Positions 41,374 through 50,248 of a stretch of 64,000 nt of DNA are shown here, piece after piece. The translations under genes and the position numbers were made by a program. The notes under the pieces are model-generated. The model saw nothing but the letters and a program-made list of their open reading frames with translations. It was not told the DNA's origin and ran no database searches. The stretch is taken from the NCBI RefSeq assembly GCF_014190805.1, contig NZ_JACHVQ010000001.1, positions 2,046,001 to 2,110,000 of the forward strand, in the 5' to 3' direction. Source of the stretch: Flexivirga oryzae (lineage in GTDB: Bacteria; Actinomycetota; Actinomycetes; Actinomycetales; Dermatophilaceae). Every line of letters begins with the position of its first letter. Within the stretch, counting starts at the first letter, position 1.

Positions 41374-44073
41374 TCAGCCGAGATCCCCGCCGGCGACCGG
41401 CAGCACCGCACCGGTGATGTATGACGCCTCACCGGACGCGAGGAACGTGATCGCGGCGGCCTGCTCGTCCAACGTCCCGTAGCGGTGCATCGGCGCCGAC
41501 GCCAACGTCTGGTCGATGTGTGCCTGGAACCACTCCTTCTCCTGCTCGGTGCGTGCTTCCGGTGTGCCGCGGGAGATCCGCCGTGGTGGCGCATCGGTGC
41601 CGCCGGGCGCCGTGGCCACGACCCGGATGCCGTGCCCGGCATACTCCATCGCGAGCGATTGGGTGATGGCGTTGATCCCGCCCTTCGCCGCCGAGTAGGG
41701 GATGCGATGGATGCCGCGGGTCGCGGCGGACGACACGTTGACGATGACGCCCGCACCCTGCTGGACCATGCCCGGCAGCGCCGCGCGACACGCGAACAGC
41801 GTTGTCATCAGCGACCGTTGGATCTCCGCCTCGATCTCCGTGTCGGAGAACTCGGTGAACGGCTTGAAGTTGATCGCGCCGCCGACGTTGTTGATCAGCA
41901 CGTCCACCCGGCCGAACTCGGCGATGCTCTGCTGCACCAGCTCCGTGGCGCCGCTGTAACTCTCCAGGTCGCACTGGACGGGCAGGCAGCCGGCGCCGTC
42001 GCGCAGTTCAGTGGCGATCTCGTGCACCAACTCGGAGCGGTCCGCGACCACGACCCTGCCGCCTTCGGCGCTGACACGACGTGCCACCTGGGCGCCGATG
42101 CCCTGGGCCGCACCGGTGACGATGACGACCTGGTCGGCGAACCGCCCGGGGGTGATGTAGCGCGGTCTGGTGGCAGCCACTGCATCCCGCATCGCCCGTC
42201 GCATGGTCTCCTTGGACCGGCTCGCGTGCTCGATGATGAGCCGTTGGGCGGTCGTCCGGTCGCCGGCCTCGAAGGCGTCGACGATCTCGATGTGGTCGGT
42301 CGCGCACCGCGGATTGCACCAGGTGGCGTTGACCAGGACTTCCGACATGCGGCCCTTCACACCCAGCGCCTGGTAGGCACGCAGCAGGTGTTCGTTGCCG
42401 GTCAACGCGAACAGGTAGTCGTGGAAGGCGGCGTTGGTGTCGGTGTATGCCGCCGCGTCGACGAACCGGTCGCCGTCGACGTACGGCAGCGTCGACTCCG
42501 CGAGCAATCGGTAGCCGGTGAGCTGCCCGGACGACAGGCGGCCGATCACCAGCTCCAGCGCGCCGAGCTCGAGGGCCTCGCGGGCCTCGAAGATCGCATC
42601 GGAGGAGTTGATGTCCGGGTGCTCCTCACCGATCTGGTAACCGTCCGGGGCGGTTTCGGATGCCGGTTCGGTGGCCGGCACGGGCTCTGCCGCCTCGGTC
42701 TCCGGGGCTCCGACCTCGATGGCCGCTGCCGCGAAGAGCTCCTGTCCGCCAATGGTTCGGGTCGCCAGTCCGGTGATCAGGTCTGCTGATTCGTCGAGCT
42801 CCACTGCCGGAGCCGAGGCGTCACCGGTCGGGTGCAGCTGCTGCCCCCCGACCCCTCGTATGGCGCCCGCGTCGTCGACGAGTGCCGCCGGTCCGGTGAG
42901 CATCTGCACCTCCCGCTCCGGCCAGATCTCCCGCCCGACGATGCCTCTCGCATCCGAGGCGAGAAGGAGTTCCTCCAGTGGAATCTCCGTCGCCACCGTC
43001 GCAGTCGCCTCGACGGACGGGGCCTCCTGGCTCCCGGCCGCCGCAGCGAGTGCGAACTTCTCGTAGTAGAAGCCGGTCGGTTCCACGCCGACCTCCGCAA
43101 CGCCCTTGCGCACCGATTCGACCATCGCCGGCGGCCCGCACAGGTAGAGCGCGACGTCGCCCTCGTGCAGATGTTCCGGACCGATCAGATCGGTGACGTA
43201 CCCCTTGTGTTCCGCGGCGCTGTTCCGGTCGGACACACAGTGGTCCCAGGTGAACCCGGGAAGCGCCCGCTCCAACTCGGCAAGCTCCTCCAGCGACACC
43301 AGGTCGTCGTCGGTGCTGACGCCGTACACCAGGTGCGCGAGGCGCCCGCTGTCTTCGCCGCGCAGTTTGCGCAGCATCGACAGGATCGGCGCGAGGCCGG
43401 TGCCGCCGGCCAGCAGCAGCACCGGCCGGTCGGTCTCGCGCAGGAAGAAGGACCCGTGCGGGCCGGTGAAGCTGAGTTCGTCGCCGACGGCGGCGCGCTC
43501 GGTCAGGTAGTCCGACATCACCCCGCCCGGGGTCAGCTTCACCAGGAAGCTGAGTTCCTCGGCGTCCGGAGCGTTGCTGAACGAGTAGGACCTCTTCGCA
43601 TCCGCCCCGGGAACATCGATGTTGACGTACTGCCCTGGGAGGAAGGCGAGTTCGTCACGGTTCGGGATCTGCACCTTCAGTTCGATGGTGGTCGGCGACA
43701 GCCGGTCGAGCGCGGTCACGGACCCGGTGTAGGTGGCAGCCTTGGTCTTGGCGACCTCGGAGGTGCTCGCGATCTGCAGCACCAGGTCGGACCGCGGGCG
43801 CATGCTGCACGGCAGTGCATACCCTTGTGCGGCCTCGTCGTCGGACAGCGCGTCCTCGATGTAGGTGCCGCCGTCGTACTCCCCCGACTCGCAGAACGCC
43901 TTGCAGGTGCCGCACGCACCGTCCCGGCAGTCCAGTGGGATGTTGATCCGCTGCCGGTACGACGCGTCGGCGACGGTCTGGTCGGGCCGACAGGTGATGA
44001 AGCGGGTCACGCCGTCCTCGAAGGACAGCGCCACCTGGTGGCTCGGCGGTGCGGTGGTGTCGGTGACAGACAT
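41374..44073 (-). CDS. benC-benD: Three-part fusion: BenC reductase, FCD-like domain, BenD dehydrogenase
   Basis: One uninterrupted 899-residue frame. Residues 1 to about 345 are benzoate-dioxygenase reductase: [2Fe-2S] cysteines (CRDGACGTCK), FAD motif RSYSFSN, NAD motifs GGTGLAPILSML and YLCGPPAMV. A linker rich in Ala and Glu runs to about 500. Residues about 505-635 look like an FCD domain, the helical ligand-binding part of GntR/FadR regulators (EAREALELGALEL, FHDYLFALTGNEHLL, DAFEAGDRTTAQRLI). From about 645 a short-chain dehydrogenase follows (VTGAAQGIGAQ, NNVGG, YSAAKGG), matching BenD, which turns the benzoate cis-diol into catechol. No stop or weak junction is seen. Actinobacterial BenC proteins often carry a C-terminal extension; the added BenD is unusual. 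Confidence 0.9.
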   Translation of the reverse strand: MSVTDTTAPPSHQVALSFEDGVTRFITCRPDQTVADASYRQRINIPLDCRDGACGTCKAFCESGEYDGGTYIEDALSDDEAAQGYALPCSMRPRSDLVLQIASTSEVAKTKAATYTGSVTALDRLSPTTIELKVQIPNRDELAFLPGQYVNIDVPGADAKRSYSFSNAPDAEELSFLVKLTPGGVMSDYLTERAAVGDELSFTGPHGSFFLRETDRPVLLLAGGTGLAPILSMLRKLRGEDSGRLAHLVYGVSTDDDLVSLEELAELERALPGFTWDHCVSDRNSAAEHKGYVTDLIGPEHLHEGDVALYLCGPPAMVESVRKGVAEVGVEPTGFYYEKFALAAAAGSQEAPSVEATATVATEIPLEELLLASDARGIVGREIWPEREVQMLTGPAALVDDAGAIRGVGGQQLHPTGDASAPAVELDESADLITGLATRTIGGQELFAAAAIEVGAPETEAAEPVPATEPASETAPDGYQIGEEHPDINSSDAIFEAREALELGALELVIGRLSSGQLTGYRLLAESTLPYVDGDRFVDAAAYTDTNAAFHDYLFALTGNEHLLRAYQALGVKGRMSEVLVNATWCNPRCATDHIEIVDAFEAGDRTTAQRLIIEHASRSKETMRRAMRDAVAATRPRYITPGRFADQVVIVTGAAQGIGAQVARRVSAEGGRVVVADRSELVHEIATELRDGAGCLPVQCDLESYSGATELVQQSIAEFGRVDVLINNVGGAINFKPFTEFSDTEIEAEIQRSLMTTLFACRAALPGMVQQGAGVIVNVSSAATRGIHRIPYSAAKGGINAITQSLAMEYAGHGIRVVATAPGGTDAPPRRISRGTPEARTEQEKEWFQAHIDQTLASAPMHRYGTLDEQAAAITFLASGEASYITGAVLPVAGGDLG

Positions 44074-44083
44074 GGCAGCTCGC

Positions 44084-44614
44084 TCAGATGTGGTAGATGT
44101 CGACGACGTGGTGGATGTAGTCGTTCTTCAGGACCACGGTCTTGCGGCGGATCAGCGGTTGCTCCGCGGAGAAGTCGATCGTGTAGAAGGACGTCCCGTA
44201 GTAGGGGTCGATCGTCTTGTAGCGGAAGTACATCGTGTGCCAGTTGAAGCGCACGTCGACGATGTCACCGCGGCGCTCGATCACCTCGACGTTGCTGATG
44301 TTGTGGCTGGTGCGCGGTTCGGGCAGCGAGGTCGCCGAGGACCGCTCGGTGCGGATCCGGAAGACCCGGTCCTCCAGTCCGCCCTTGTTGCCGTAGTAGA
44401 TCAGCGAGATGTCGGTCTGCGGGTCCTCGGTCAACAGGTCGTCGTCGCCCCATGCGGGCATCCAGTAGACGACGTCGTCCGCGTAGCAGCCGAGCCACTT
44501 CTCGAACTGTCGGTCGTCCAGGTAGCGCGCCTCGCGGTAGAGGAACTGCTCGATGATGTTCTGGGTGATCAGTGCCGAACCAGTCGCGTTCGCAGTCGTT
44601 TCCACGGTGCTCAT
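44084..44614 (-). CDS. benB: Benzoate 1,2-dioxygenase beta subunit
   Basis: A 176-residue ring-hydroxylating dioxygenase small subunit: FLYREARYLDDRQFEKWL, YWMPAWGDDD and the C-terminal DYIHHVVDIYHI. Structural role in the hexameric oxygenase. It follows benA after three bases and precedes the benC-benD fusion by ten. Confidence 0.95.
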   Translation of the reverse strand: MSTVETTANATGSALITQNIIEQFLYREARYLDDRQFEKWLGCYADDVVYWMPAWGDDDLLTEDPQTDISLIYYGNKGGLEDRVFRIRTERSSATSLPEPRTSHNISNVEVIERRGDIVDVRFNWHTMYFRYKTIDPYYGTSFYTIDFSAEQPLIRRKTVVLKNDYIHHVVDIYHI

Positions 44615-44617
44615 TGC

Positions 44618-45997
44618 TCAGGCCTCCTTCGTCTGCGATGTCGTCGCTGCTTCCTCGGCAGCGACCGCGGCGCGCATCGTCTCCAGCCAGTAGCCGTGCT
44701 GGATCGGATAGAGGCCCTCGTCCTCGTTCTTCGCACCCGCGGAGACGACGCCGTCCATGCCGAGCGACTTGGCGACCTCGTCCGGCCCGGTGATCCAGTG
44801 CTGCGCCCCGCGGCTCATGTCGTTCCACGGCGCGGCGGTCGCCCGGAAGGTGAGCTGGCAGGAGCGGAACTCCTCCAGGTCGTCCGGGGTCGCCATACCG
44901 GAGGCGTTGAAGAAGTCCTCGTACTGCCGGATGCGCCAGGCGCGTGACTCGGCGCTCTCCCCCTTCGGCGCGATGCAGTAGATCGTGACCTCGGTCTTGT
45001 CCGGCGCGATGGGCCTGAAATACCTTATCTGCGTGGAGAACTGGTCCATCAGGTAGACATTCGGGTAGAGGCACAGGTTGCGTGACCCGGTGACCATGAA
45101 CTGGCCCTTGGCGTCGCCGAACTTCTCCTTCAGTTCGTCCATCTTGTCCCACAGCGGCCGGTCCTGCGGGTTACCCGCCCAGGTCCACAGGCACAGGTGA
45201 CCGTTCGGATAGGACCAGTAGCCGCCACCGGACTTGCCCCATTGGCCGGCGTCCAGGGTCTTGGTGGTGTTCTTCGACTCACCGGTGTTGCGTCGCGAGG
45301 TCGTGGCCGCGTAGTTCCAGTGCGTGGCGGTGACGTGATAGCCGTCGGCGCCGTTCTCGGCCTGCACCTTCCAGTTGCCGTCGTAGGTGTAGGTCGAGGA
45401 GCCGCGCAACACCTCGAGCCCGTCCGGGGACTGGTCGACGAGCATGTCGATCACCTTCGTCGCGTCGCCCAGGTGCTCGGCGAGACTGCTGACGTCCGGG
45501 TTGAGACTGCCGAAGAGGAAACCCCGGTAGGAGTCGAACCGCGCGACCTTCGTCAGGTCGTGGGAACCCCCGGTGTTGAAGCAATCCGGGTATCCCGCGT
45601 CATCGGGGTCCTTCACCTTCAGCAGCGTGCCGTCGTTGCGGAACGTCCAGCCGTGGAAGGGACAGGTCAGGGTGGGCCGGTTGTCGGTCTTGCGTCGGCA
45701 CAGCATCGCGCCGCGGTGCGCACACGCGTTGATGAGGCAGTTCAGCCGGCCGTCCTTGGACCGGGTGATCACGATCGGCTGCCGACCGATGTATGTCGTG
45801 AAGTAGTCACCCGGATCGGCGATCTGACTCTCGTGGGCGAGGTAGATCCAGTTCCCCTCGAAGATGTGCTTCATCTCCAGCTCGAAGATCTCCTCATCGG
45901 TGAAGATCCGGCGGTTGGCCCGGAAGGTGCCGGTGTCCGGGTCGTCGATGACTGCGTTGTCCAACTTGCCGCTCAGTCGTTCCAGCATCTCGGTCAC
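44618..45997 (-). CDS. benA: Benzoate 1,2-dioxygenase alpha subunit
   Basis: A 459-residue Rieske non-haem iron oxygenase. Rieske ligands are in CAHRGAMLC and CPFHGW; the mononuclear iron site is in NGADGYHVTATHW with a later Asp. It dihydroxylates benzoate to the cis-diol carboxylate. It starts with GTG 45997 after GGAGG. First gene of a benA-benB-benCD-benR operon on the minus strand. Confidence 0.95.
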   Translation of the reverse strand: MTEMLERLSGKLDNAVIDDPDTGTFRANRRIFTDEEIFELEMKHIFEGNWIYLAHESQIADPGDYFTTYIGRQPIVITRSKDGRLNCLINACAHRGAMLCRRKTDNRPTLTCPFHGWTFRNDGTLLKVKDPDDAGYPDCFNTGGSHDLTKVARFDSYRGFLFGSLNPDVSSLAEHLGDATKVIDMLVDQSPDGLEVLRGSSTYTYDGNWKVQAENGADGYHVTATHWNYAATTSRRNTGESKNTTKTLDAGQWGKSGGGYWSYPNGHLCLWTWAGNPQDRPLWDKMDELKEKFGDAKGQFMVTGSRNLCLYPNVYLMDQFSTQIRYFRPIAPDKTEVTIYCIAPKGESAESRAWRIRQYEDFFNASGMATPDDLEEFRSCQLTFRATAAPWNDMSRGAQHWITGPDEVAKSLGMDGVVSAGAKNEDEGLYPIQHGYWLETMRAAVAAEEAATTSQTKEA

Positions 45998-46215
45998 GTC
46001 GGTCCTCCAGGTGTCTCAGTTCGGTGCCGTTTCAGCACTTCACCACACCGTGGCGGACGTCACACCAGGCAAATACCTAGTGCTGGATCGGTACCGGATT
46101 ACATGTGTACGCGTTATCAATCACCCAGAACTTAGTCATTGTGTTGCCTGAATCTCGCGACTAGCGTGGCTGGTGAACATGACCCGCATCACACGCTGAC
46201 AGGAGGCCGGACCCG
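45998..46215. promoter_or_regulatory. Divergent promoter region benA / catR
   Basis: A 218-base gap without a gene. The part 46070-46160 is clearly richer in A and T than the surroundings, as expected for promoters, and contains a CGGTACCG palindrome (near 46091-46098). It must hold the start signals of the ben operon and the catR-catBAC operon. I cannot assign individual operator sites. Confidence 0.5.
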
Positions 46216-47133
46216 ATGGATCTGCGGCAGTTGCGCTACTTCGACGCAGTCGCCGACCTGTGCCATTTCGGGCAGGCGGCCGAGCGTCTGCACCTCGCCC
46301 AGCCGGCCCTGTCCCAGGCGATCCGGCGCCTCGAATCCGACCTGGGTGTGCAGCTGTTCACCCGGACCACACGCAGCGTCGAGCTGACCGACGCCGGAGC
46401 CTTCTTCCATCAGGAGGTCCGTCGCATCCTCGGTGACCTCGACGCATCGGTGACCGGCGCACGCAACATCGCCACCGGGCACAGCGGCCTGCTCCGGCTG
46501 GGCTTCACCGGCACGAGCGCGTACACCCAGATGTCACGACTGACCCGGCTGATCCGCGCGGTGCATCCTGCGGTTGCCCTGGAGGTGCAGACCGACCTGC
46601 TCACCCCCACTCAGGTGGAGCTCCTGCTGGACGGTCGACTCGACCTCGGTGTGCTCCGGTCACCGGTGCTCGAGGACGGGATCGAGACCCGGCACATCCT
46701 CGACGAGCCGCTCATCCTGGCCCTCCCGGCCGACCACCGCCTCGCGCAGGAGTCCGGGCTGGAGATAGCCGATCTCGCGCCGGAGGAGTTCGTGGCGTAT
46801 GCCGACACCCGGTCGGTCGTCTACGAGGCGATGGTCACCAGCTGCCGCCGTGCCGGGTTCACCCCCACCATCACCCAGCGCGCGGTCAGCACCGCCGCCT
46901 CACTCGCCCTGGTCGGCGCCGGTCTCGGGGTCACCCTGGCGCCTGAGTCGGTCCGCAGCATGCAGCTGCAGGGGGTCGTCTTCCGTGACGTGCAAGGGGC
47001 CGACGGCATCGACCTCTCACTCGCGTGGCGCACCGACGAGCCGTCCCCGCTGGTTTCGTCCGTGCTGGACACCCTGGACTCCCACGACTTCTACGCTGTC
47101 CCCGCCACTGCTTCGATTCAGGAGAAGGCGTGA
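46216..47133 (+). CDS. catR: LysR-family regulator, CatR-like
   Basis: A 305-residue LysR regulator (helix-turn-helix QAAERLHLAQPALSQAIRRL). It overlaps the start of catB (GTGA), so it is cotranscribed with the catechol genes rather than divergent from them as in Pseudomonas, and must control its own transcript, probably with muconate as effector. It is divergent from benA, so it may also affect benzoate use. Confidence 0.8.
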   Translation: MDLRQLRYFDAVADLCHFGQAAERLHLAQPALSQAIRRLESDLGVQLFTRTTRSVELTDAGAFFHQEVRRILGDLDASVTGARNIATGHSGLLRLGFTGTSAYTQMSRLTRLIRAVHPAVALEVQTDLLTPTQVELLLDGRLDLGVLRSPVLEDGIETRHILDEPLILALPADHRLAQESGLEIADLAPEEFVAYADTRSVVYEAMVTSCRRAGFTPTITQRAVSTAASLALVGAGLGVTLAPESVRSMQLQGVVFRDVQGADGIDLSLAWRTDEPSPLVSSVLDTLDSHDFYAVPATASIQEKA

Positions 47134-48236
47134 AAATCACTGCTATTGAAGCGATCCCATTCGCGATCCCCTACAACAAGGCGCTGCGGTTCGCCAGCGG
47201 CGAGGTGCACGCAGCCGAGCACGTGCTCGTCCGAGTGCACACCGACGACGGCGTCGTCGGTGTGGCCGAGGCGCCGCCGCGCCCGTTCACCTACGGCGAG
47301 ACCCAGGCCGGCATCGTCACCATCATCGAGACGATCTTCGCCCCCCAGCTGATCGGCCTCACGCTGCTGGAGCGGGAGGTGGCACGCGGCCGGCTCGCGC
47401 GCACCATCGGCAACCCCACGGCGAAGGCCGCGATCGACATGGCGATGTGGGACGCACTCGGCAAGACCCTGGGCCTGCCGGTGACCGAGCTGCTCGGCGG
47501 GTTCACCGACCGCATGCGGGTCAGCCACATGCTGGGTTTCGACGAGGCGGTCGCGATGGTCGCGGAAGCCGAGAAGATGGTCGACACCTACGGCATACGC
47601 ACCTTCAAGGTGAAGGTCGGCCGCCGCCCGGTGGAACTCGACACGGCGGTGGTCCGCGCCCTGCGCGAACGGTTCGGCGACGGCGTTGAGCTGTATGTCG
47701 ACGGCAATCGCGGATGGACCGCCTCGGAGTCGTTGCGCGCGATGCGCTCGATGGCCGACCTCGACCTGCTCTTCGCCGAGGAACTCAATCCGGCCGACGA
47801 CGTGCTCGGCCGACGATGGCTCGTCGGGAAGGTCGACGTGCCGTTCATCGCCGACGAGTCCGTACCCACTGCCGCCGATGTCACCCGGGAGGTCCTCGGC
47901 GGCTCGGCGACCGCGATCTCCATCAAGACCGCTCGCACCGGCTTCACCGACAGCCGTCGTATCCACCACCTTGCCGAGGGTCTGGGTCTCGAGGTCGTCA
48001 TCGGCAACCAGATCGACGGTCAGGTCGGCACCGCCTGCGCGGTGGCGTTCGGGTCGGCATACGAGCTCACCTCCAAGAGGGCCGGCGAGCTGTCCAACTT
48101 CCTGGACATGAGCGACGACCTGCTGACCGAACCGCTGCAGATCAACGGCGGTCAACTCGTCACCTCACCGAAGCCCGGCCTCGGCATAGAGATCGACGAA
48201 AACCAGCTCCAGCGCTACCGACTGGACCAGCGCTGA
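47130..48236 (+). CDS. catB: Muconate cycloisomerase
   Basis: A 368-residue enolase-superfamily enzyme. Catalytic and metal residues are visible: Lys pair in FKVKVG, Asp in YVDGNRGW, Glu in FAEELNP, DES, and the opposing Lys in SIKTARTG. It lactonises cis,cis-muconate to muconolactone. It starts with GTG 47130 after AGGAGAAGG. Confidence 0.95.
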   Translation: MKITAIEAIPFAIPYNKALRFASGEVHAAEHVLVRVHTDDGVVGVAEAPPRPFTYGETQAGIVTIIETIFAPQLIGLTLLEREVARGRLARTIGNPTAKAAIDMAMWDALGKTLGLPVTELLGGFTDRMRVSHMLGFDEAVAMVAEAEKMVDTYGIRTFKVKVGRRPVELDTAVVRALRERFGDGVELYVDGNRGWTASESLRAMRSMADLDLLFAEELNPADDVLGRRWLVGKVDVPFIADESVPTAADVTREVLGGSATAISIKTARTGFTDSRRIHHLAEGLGLEVVIGNQIDGQVGTACAVAFGSAYELTSKRAGELSNFLDMSDDLLTEPLQINGGQLVTSPKPGLGIEIDENQLQRYRLDQR

Positions 48237-48314
48237 TACGCAACAACACCCGCGGTGCACTCACCTCGGGCATCGAAGGACCCGACCACGGTCGGCGAGA
48301 ATAGGAGTAATGAG

Positions 48315-49172
48315 ATGACCACCACCCACGACGAGGCAGTTGCGACTGCTGCGGCATCCGGTGCTTCCGCCACCGACCGCTTCCGCACCGACAAGTCGCC
48401 CTACGAAGCCGTCAAGGACGTGCCGAAGGAGCGGGTCGACGAGCTCGCCCGCGAGGTGCTGTCCGCGGTCCACGACACCATCCGCAAGCACAAGGTCACC
48501 TACGACGAGTACAACGCACTCAAGGCGTGGCTCATCCAGGTCGGGCAGGACGGCGAATGGCCCCTCTTCCTGGACGTCTGGGTCGAGCACGTCGTCGAGG
48601 ACGTCGCCACCGCGCACCGCAAGGGCAACAAGGGCACCATCGAGGGTCCCTACTACGTGCCGGACGCCCCGGACGCGGTCGACAACACGATCCCGATGCG
48701 CGACGGCGAAGCAGGAACCCCGCTGGTCTGGAAGGGCACGATCACGGCAGTCGACGGCACGCCGTTGACCGAGGGCAAGGTCGAGCTCTGGCACGCCGAC
48801 AACGACGGCTTCTACAGCCAGTTCGCACCCGGCATCCCCGAATGGAACCTGCGCGCCACGTTCCACGCCGACGAGCAGGGCAACTTCGAGATCCACACCA
48901 TCCAGCCGGCGCCCTACCAGATCCCCACCGACGGCTCCTGCGGCAAGCTGATCGCCGCCGCCGGCTGGCACGCGTGGCGTCCCGCCCACCTGCACGTCAA
49001 GGTCTCCGCGCCGGGCTACGAGTTGCTCACGGCGCAGCTGTACTTCCCGGGTGACCCGCACAACGACGACGACATCGCCGACGCCGTGAAGCCGGAGCTG
49101 CTGCTGGACCCCCAGCCCGAGGGCGACGGTGTCGCGATCGACTACAGCTTCGTGCTGGACCCGGAGGCCTGA
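48315..49172 (+). CDS. catA: Catechol 1,2-dioxygenase
   Basis: A 285-residue intradiol dioxygenase with Fe(III) ligands Tyr (DGFYSQF), Tyr (PAPYQIP) and two His (RPAHLHVK). It opens catechol from benzoate or phenol to cis,cis-muconate. The 78-base gap before it is the largest inside this operon and ends with a ribosome site (TAGGAG). catC follows with TGATG overlap. Confidence 0.95.
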   Translation: MTTTHDEAVATAAASGASATDRFRTDKSPYEAVKDVPKERVDELAREVLSAVHDTIRKHKVTYDEYNALKAWLIQVGQDGEWPLFLDVWVEHVVEDVATAHRKGNKGTIEGPYYVPDAPDAVDNTIPMRDGEAGTPLVWKGTITAVDGTPLTEGKVELWHADNDGFYSQFAPGIPEWNLRATFHADEQGNFEIHTIQPAPYQIPTDGSCGKLIAAAGWHAWRPAHLHVKVSAPGYELLTAQLYFPGDPHNDDDIADAVKPELLLDPQPEGDGVAIDYSFVLDPEA

Positions 49173-49447
49173 TGCTGTTCGAGGTCCGGATGGACGTGCG
49201 GATCCCTGCGGACCTCGATCCGCAGGTCCGGCAGGACACGATCGCCCGGGAGAAGGCCTACTCGCAGGAGTTGCAGCGCGGCGGCGAGTGGAAGCACATC
49301 TGGCGCATCGTGGGCAAGTACTCCAACATCAGCATCTTCGATGTGGAGAGCACTGACCGATTGCACGAGATCCTCTGGAATCTACCGCTTTTCCCATACA
49401 TGGACGTGGACGTGACGGCGCTGGCGCCGCACCCGTCCGCGATCTGA
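49172..49447 (+). CDS. catC: Muconolactone isomerase
   Basis: A 91-residue protein typical of CatC: MLFEVRMDVRIP, then LHEILWNLPLFPYMDVDVT. It moves the double bond of muconolactone to give 3-oxoadipate enol-lactone. Overlaps catA by one base. Confidence 0.95.
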   Translation: MLFEVRMDVRIPADLDPQVRQDTIAREKAYSQELQRGGEWKHIWRIVGKYSNISIFDVESTDRLHEILWNLPLFPYMDVDVTALAPHPSAI

Positions 49448-49459
49448 CGGAGGACGACG

Positions 49460-50248
49460 ATGGCCACCCCCGAGATCGCACTGACCCGACTGGCCGGGTC
49501 GGCGGGACAGCCCGTCCTGGTTGTCGGTCCGTCACTCGGCACCCGGGTGGAGCGGCTCTGGGCGGCCGTCGCGCGCGAGCTCCCGGACTTCCGGGTGATC
49601 GGCTGGGATCTGCCGGGGCACGGCGTCAGTGCCCCGGCGGACCAGCCGTACTCCACGCCGGAGTTGGCCGGTGCCGTCCTCCGCGCAATGGACGAGACCG
49701 TCGGCAGCACCGAAACGCTGTACTACGCGGGTGATTCGTTCGGCGGCTGTGTCGGACTGCAACTGATCCTCGACCATCCGGAGCGGTTCGCCGCCGCCGC
49801 AATCCTCTGCAGTGGTGCGAGGATCGCCACCGAGGAGGTATGGCGCCAACGCATCGACCTCGTCCGGCGGGCAGGACTGGCCCCGGTCCGGACCGCGTCC
49901 TCGACCCGGTGGTTCGGCAACCGGGTGCAGCAACACCCCACGGACGAGTCGCGTGCCGTTCTCGCAGAGCTCCTGGCCGTCGATCCGACCAGCTACTGCC
50001 TCGCCTGCGAGGCGCTCGGGACGTTCGACGTGCGTGACCGGTTGCCCGGCATACGGGTGCCGTTGCTTGCGGTTGCGGGGGCTGACGACGCGGTCACCAC
50101 CGCGACCCAGCACCGCGAGCTGGCGCACGTCACCCCTGGCGCACGGGTCGAGGTCCTGGACGGAGTGGGCCACCTCGCGCCGTTGGAGGACCCACTCGCC
50201 ACCGCTGCACTGCTCGACAAACACTTCCGTCAAGGAGTCGTATCATGA
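49460..50248 (+). CDS. catD: 3-Oxoadipate enol-lactone hydrolase of the catechol branch
   Basis: A 262-residue alpha/beta-hydrolase similar to the PcaD half of pcaL: VVGPSLGTR, DLPGHGVS, nucleophile elbow GDSFGG, acid in AGADDAV, late His in GVGHLAP. It hydrolyses the enol-lactone made by CatC. The window thus has two such enzymes, one fused (pcaL), one free, each in its own operon. Could equally be called pcaD. Confidence 0.9.
   Translation: MATPEIALTRLAGSAGQPVLVVGPSLGTRVERLWAAVARELPDFRVIGWDLPGHGVSAPADQPYSTPELAGAVLRAMDETVGSTETLYYAGDSFGGCVGLQLILDHPERFAAAAILCSGARIATEEVWRQRIDLVRRAGLAPVRTASSTRWFGNRVQQHPTDESRAVLAELLAVDPTSYCLACEALGTFDVRDRLPGIRVPLLAVAGADDAVTTATQHRELAHVTPGARVEVLDGVGHLAPLEDPLATAALLDKHFRQGVVS

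Noticed and set aside
41485..44247. Long plus-strand open frames opposite benC-benD
   Set aside because: They are antisense shadows produced by high GC; no domain pattern, while the minus strand is a clear fusion of known domains.
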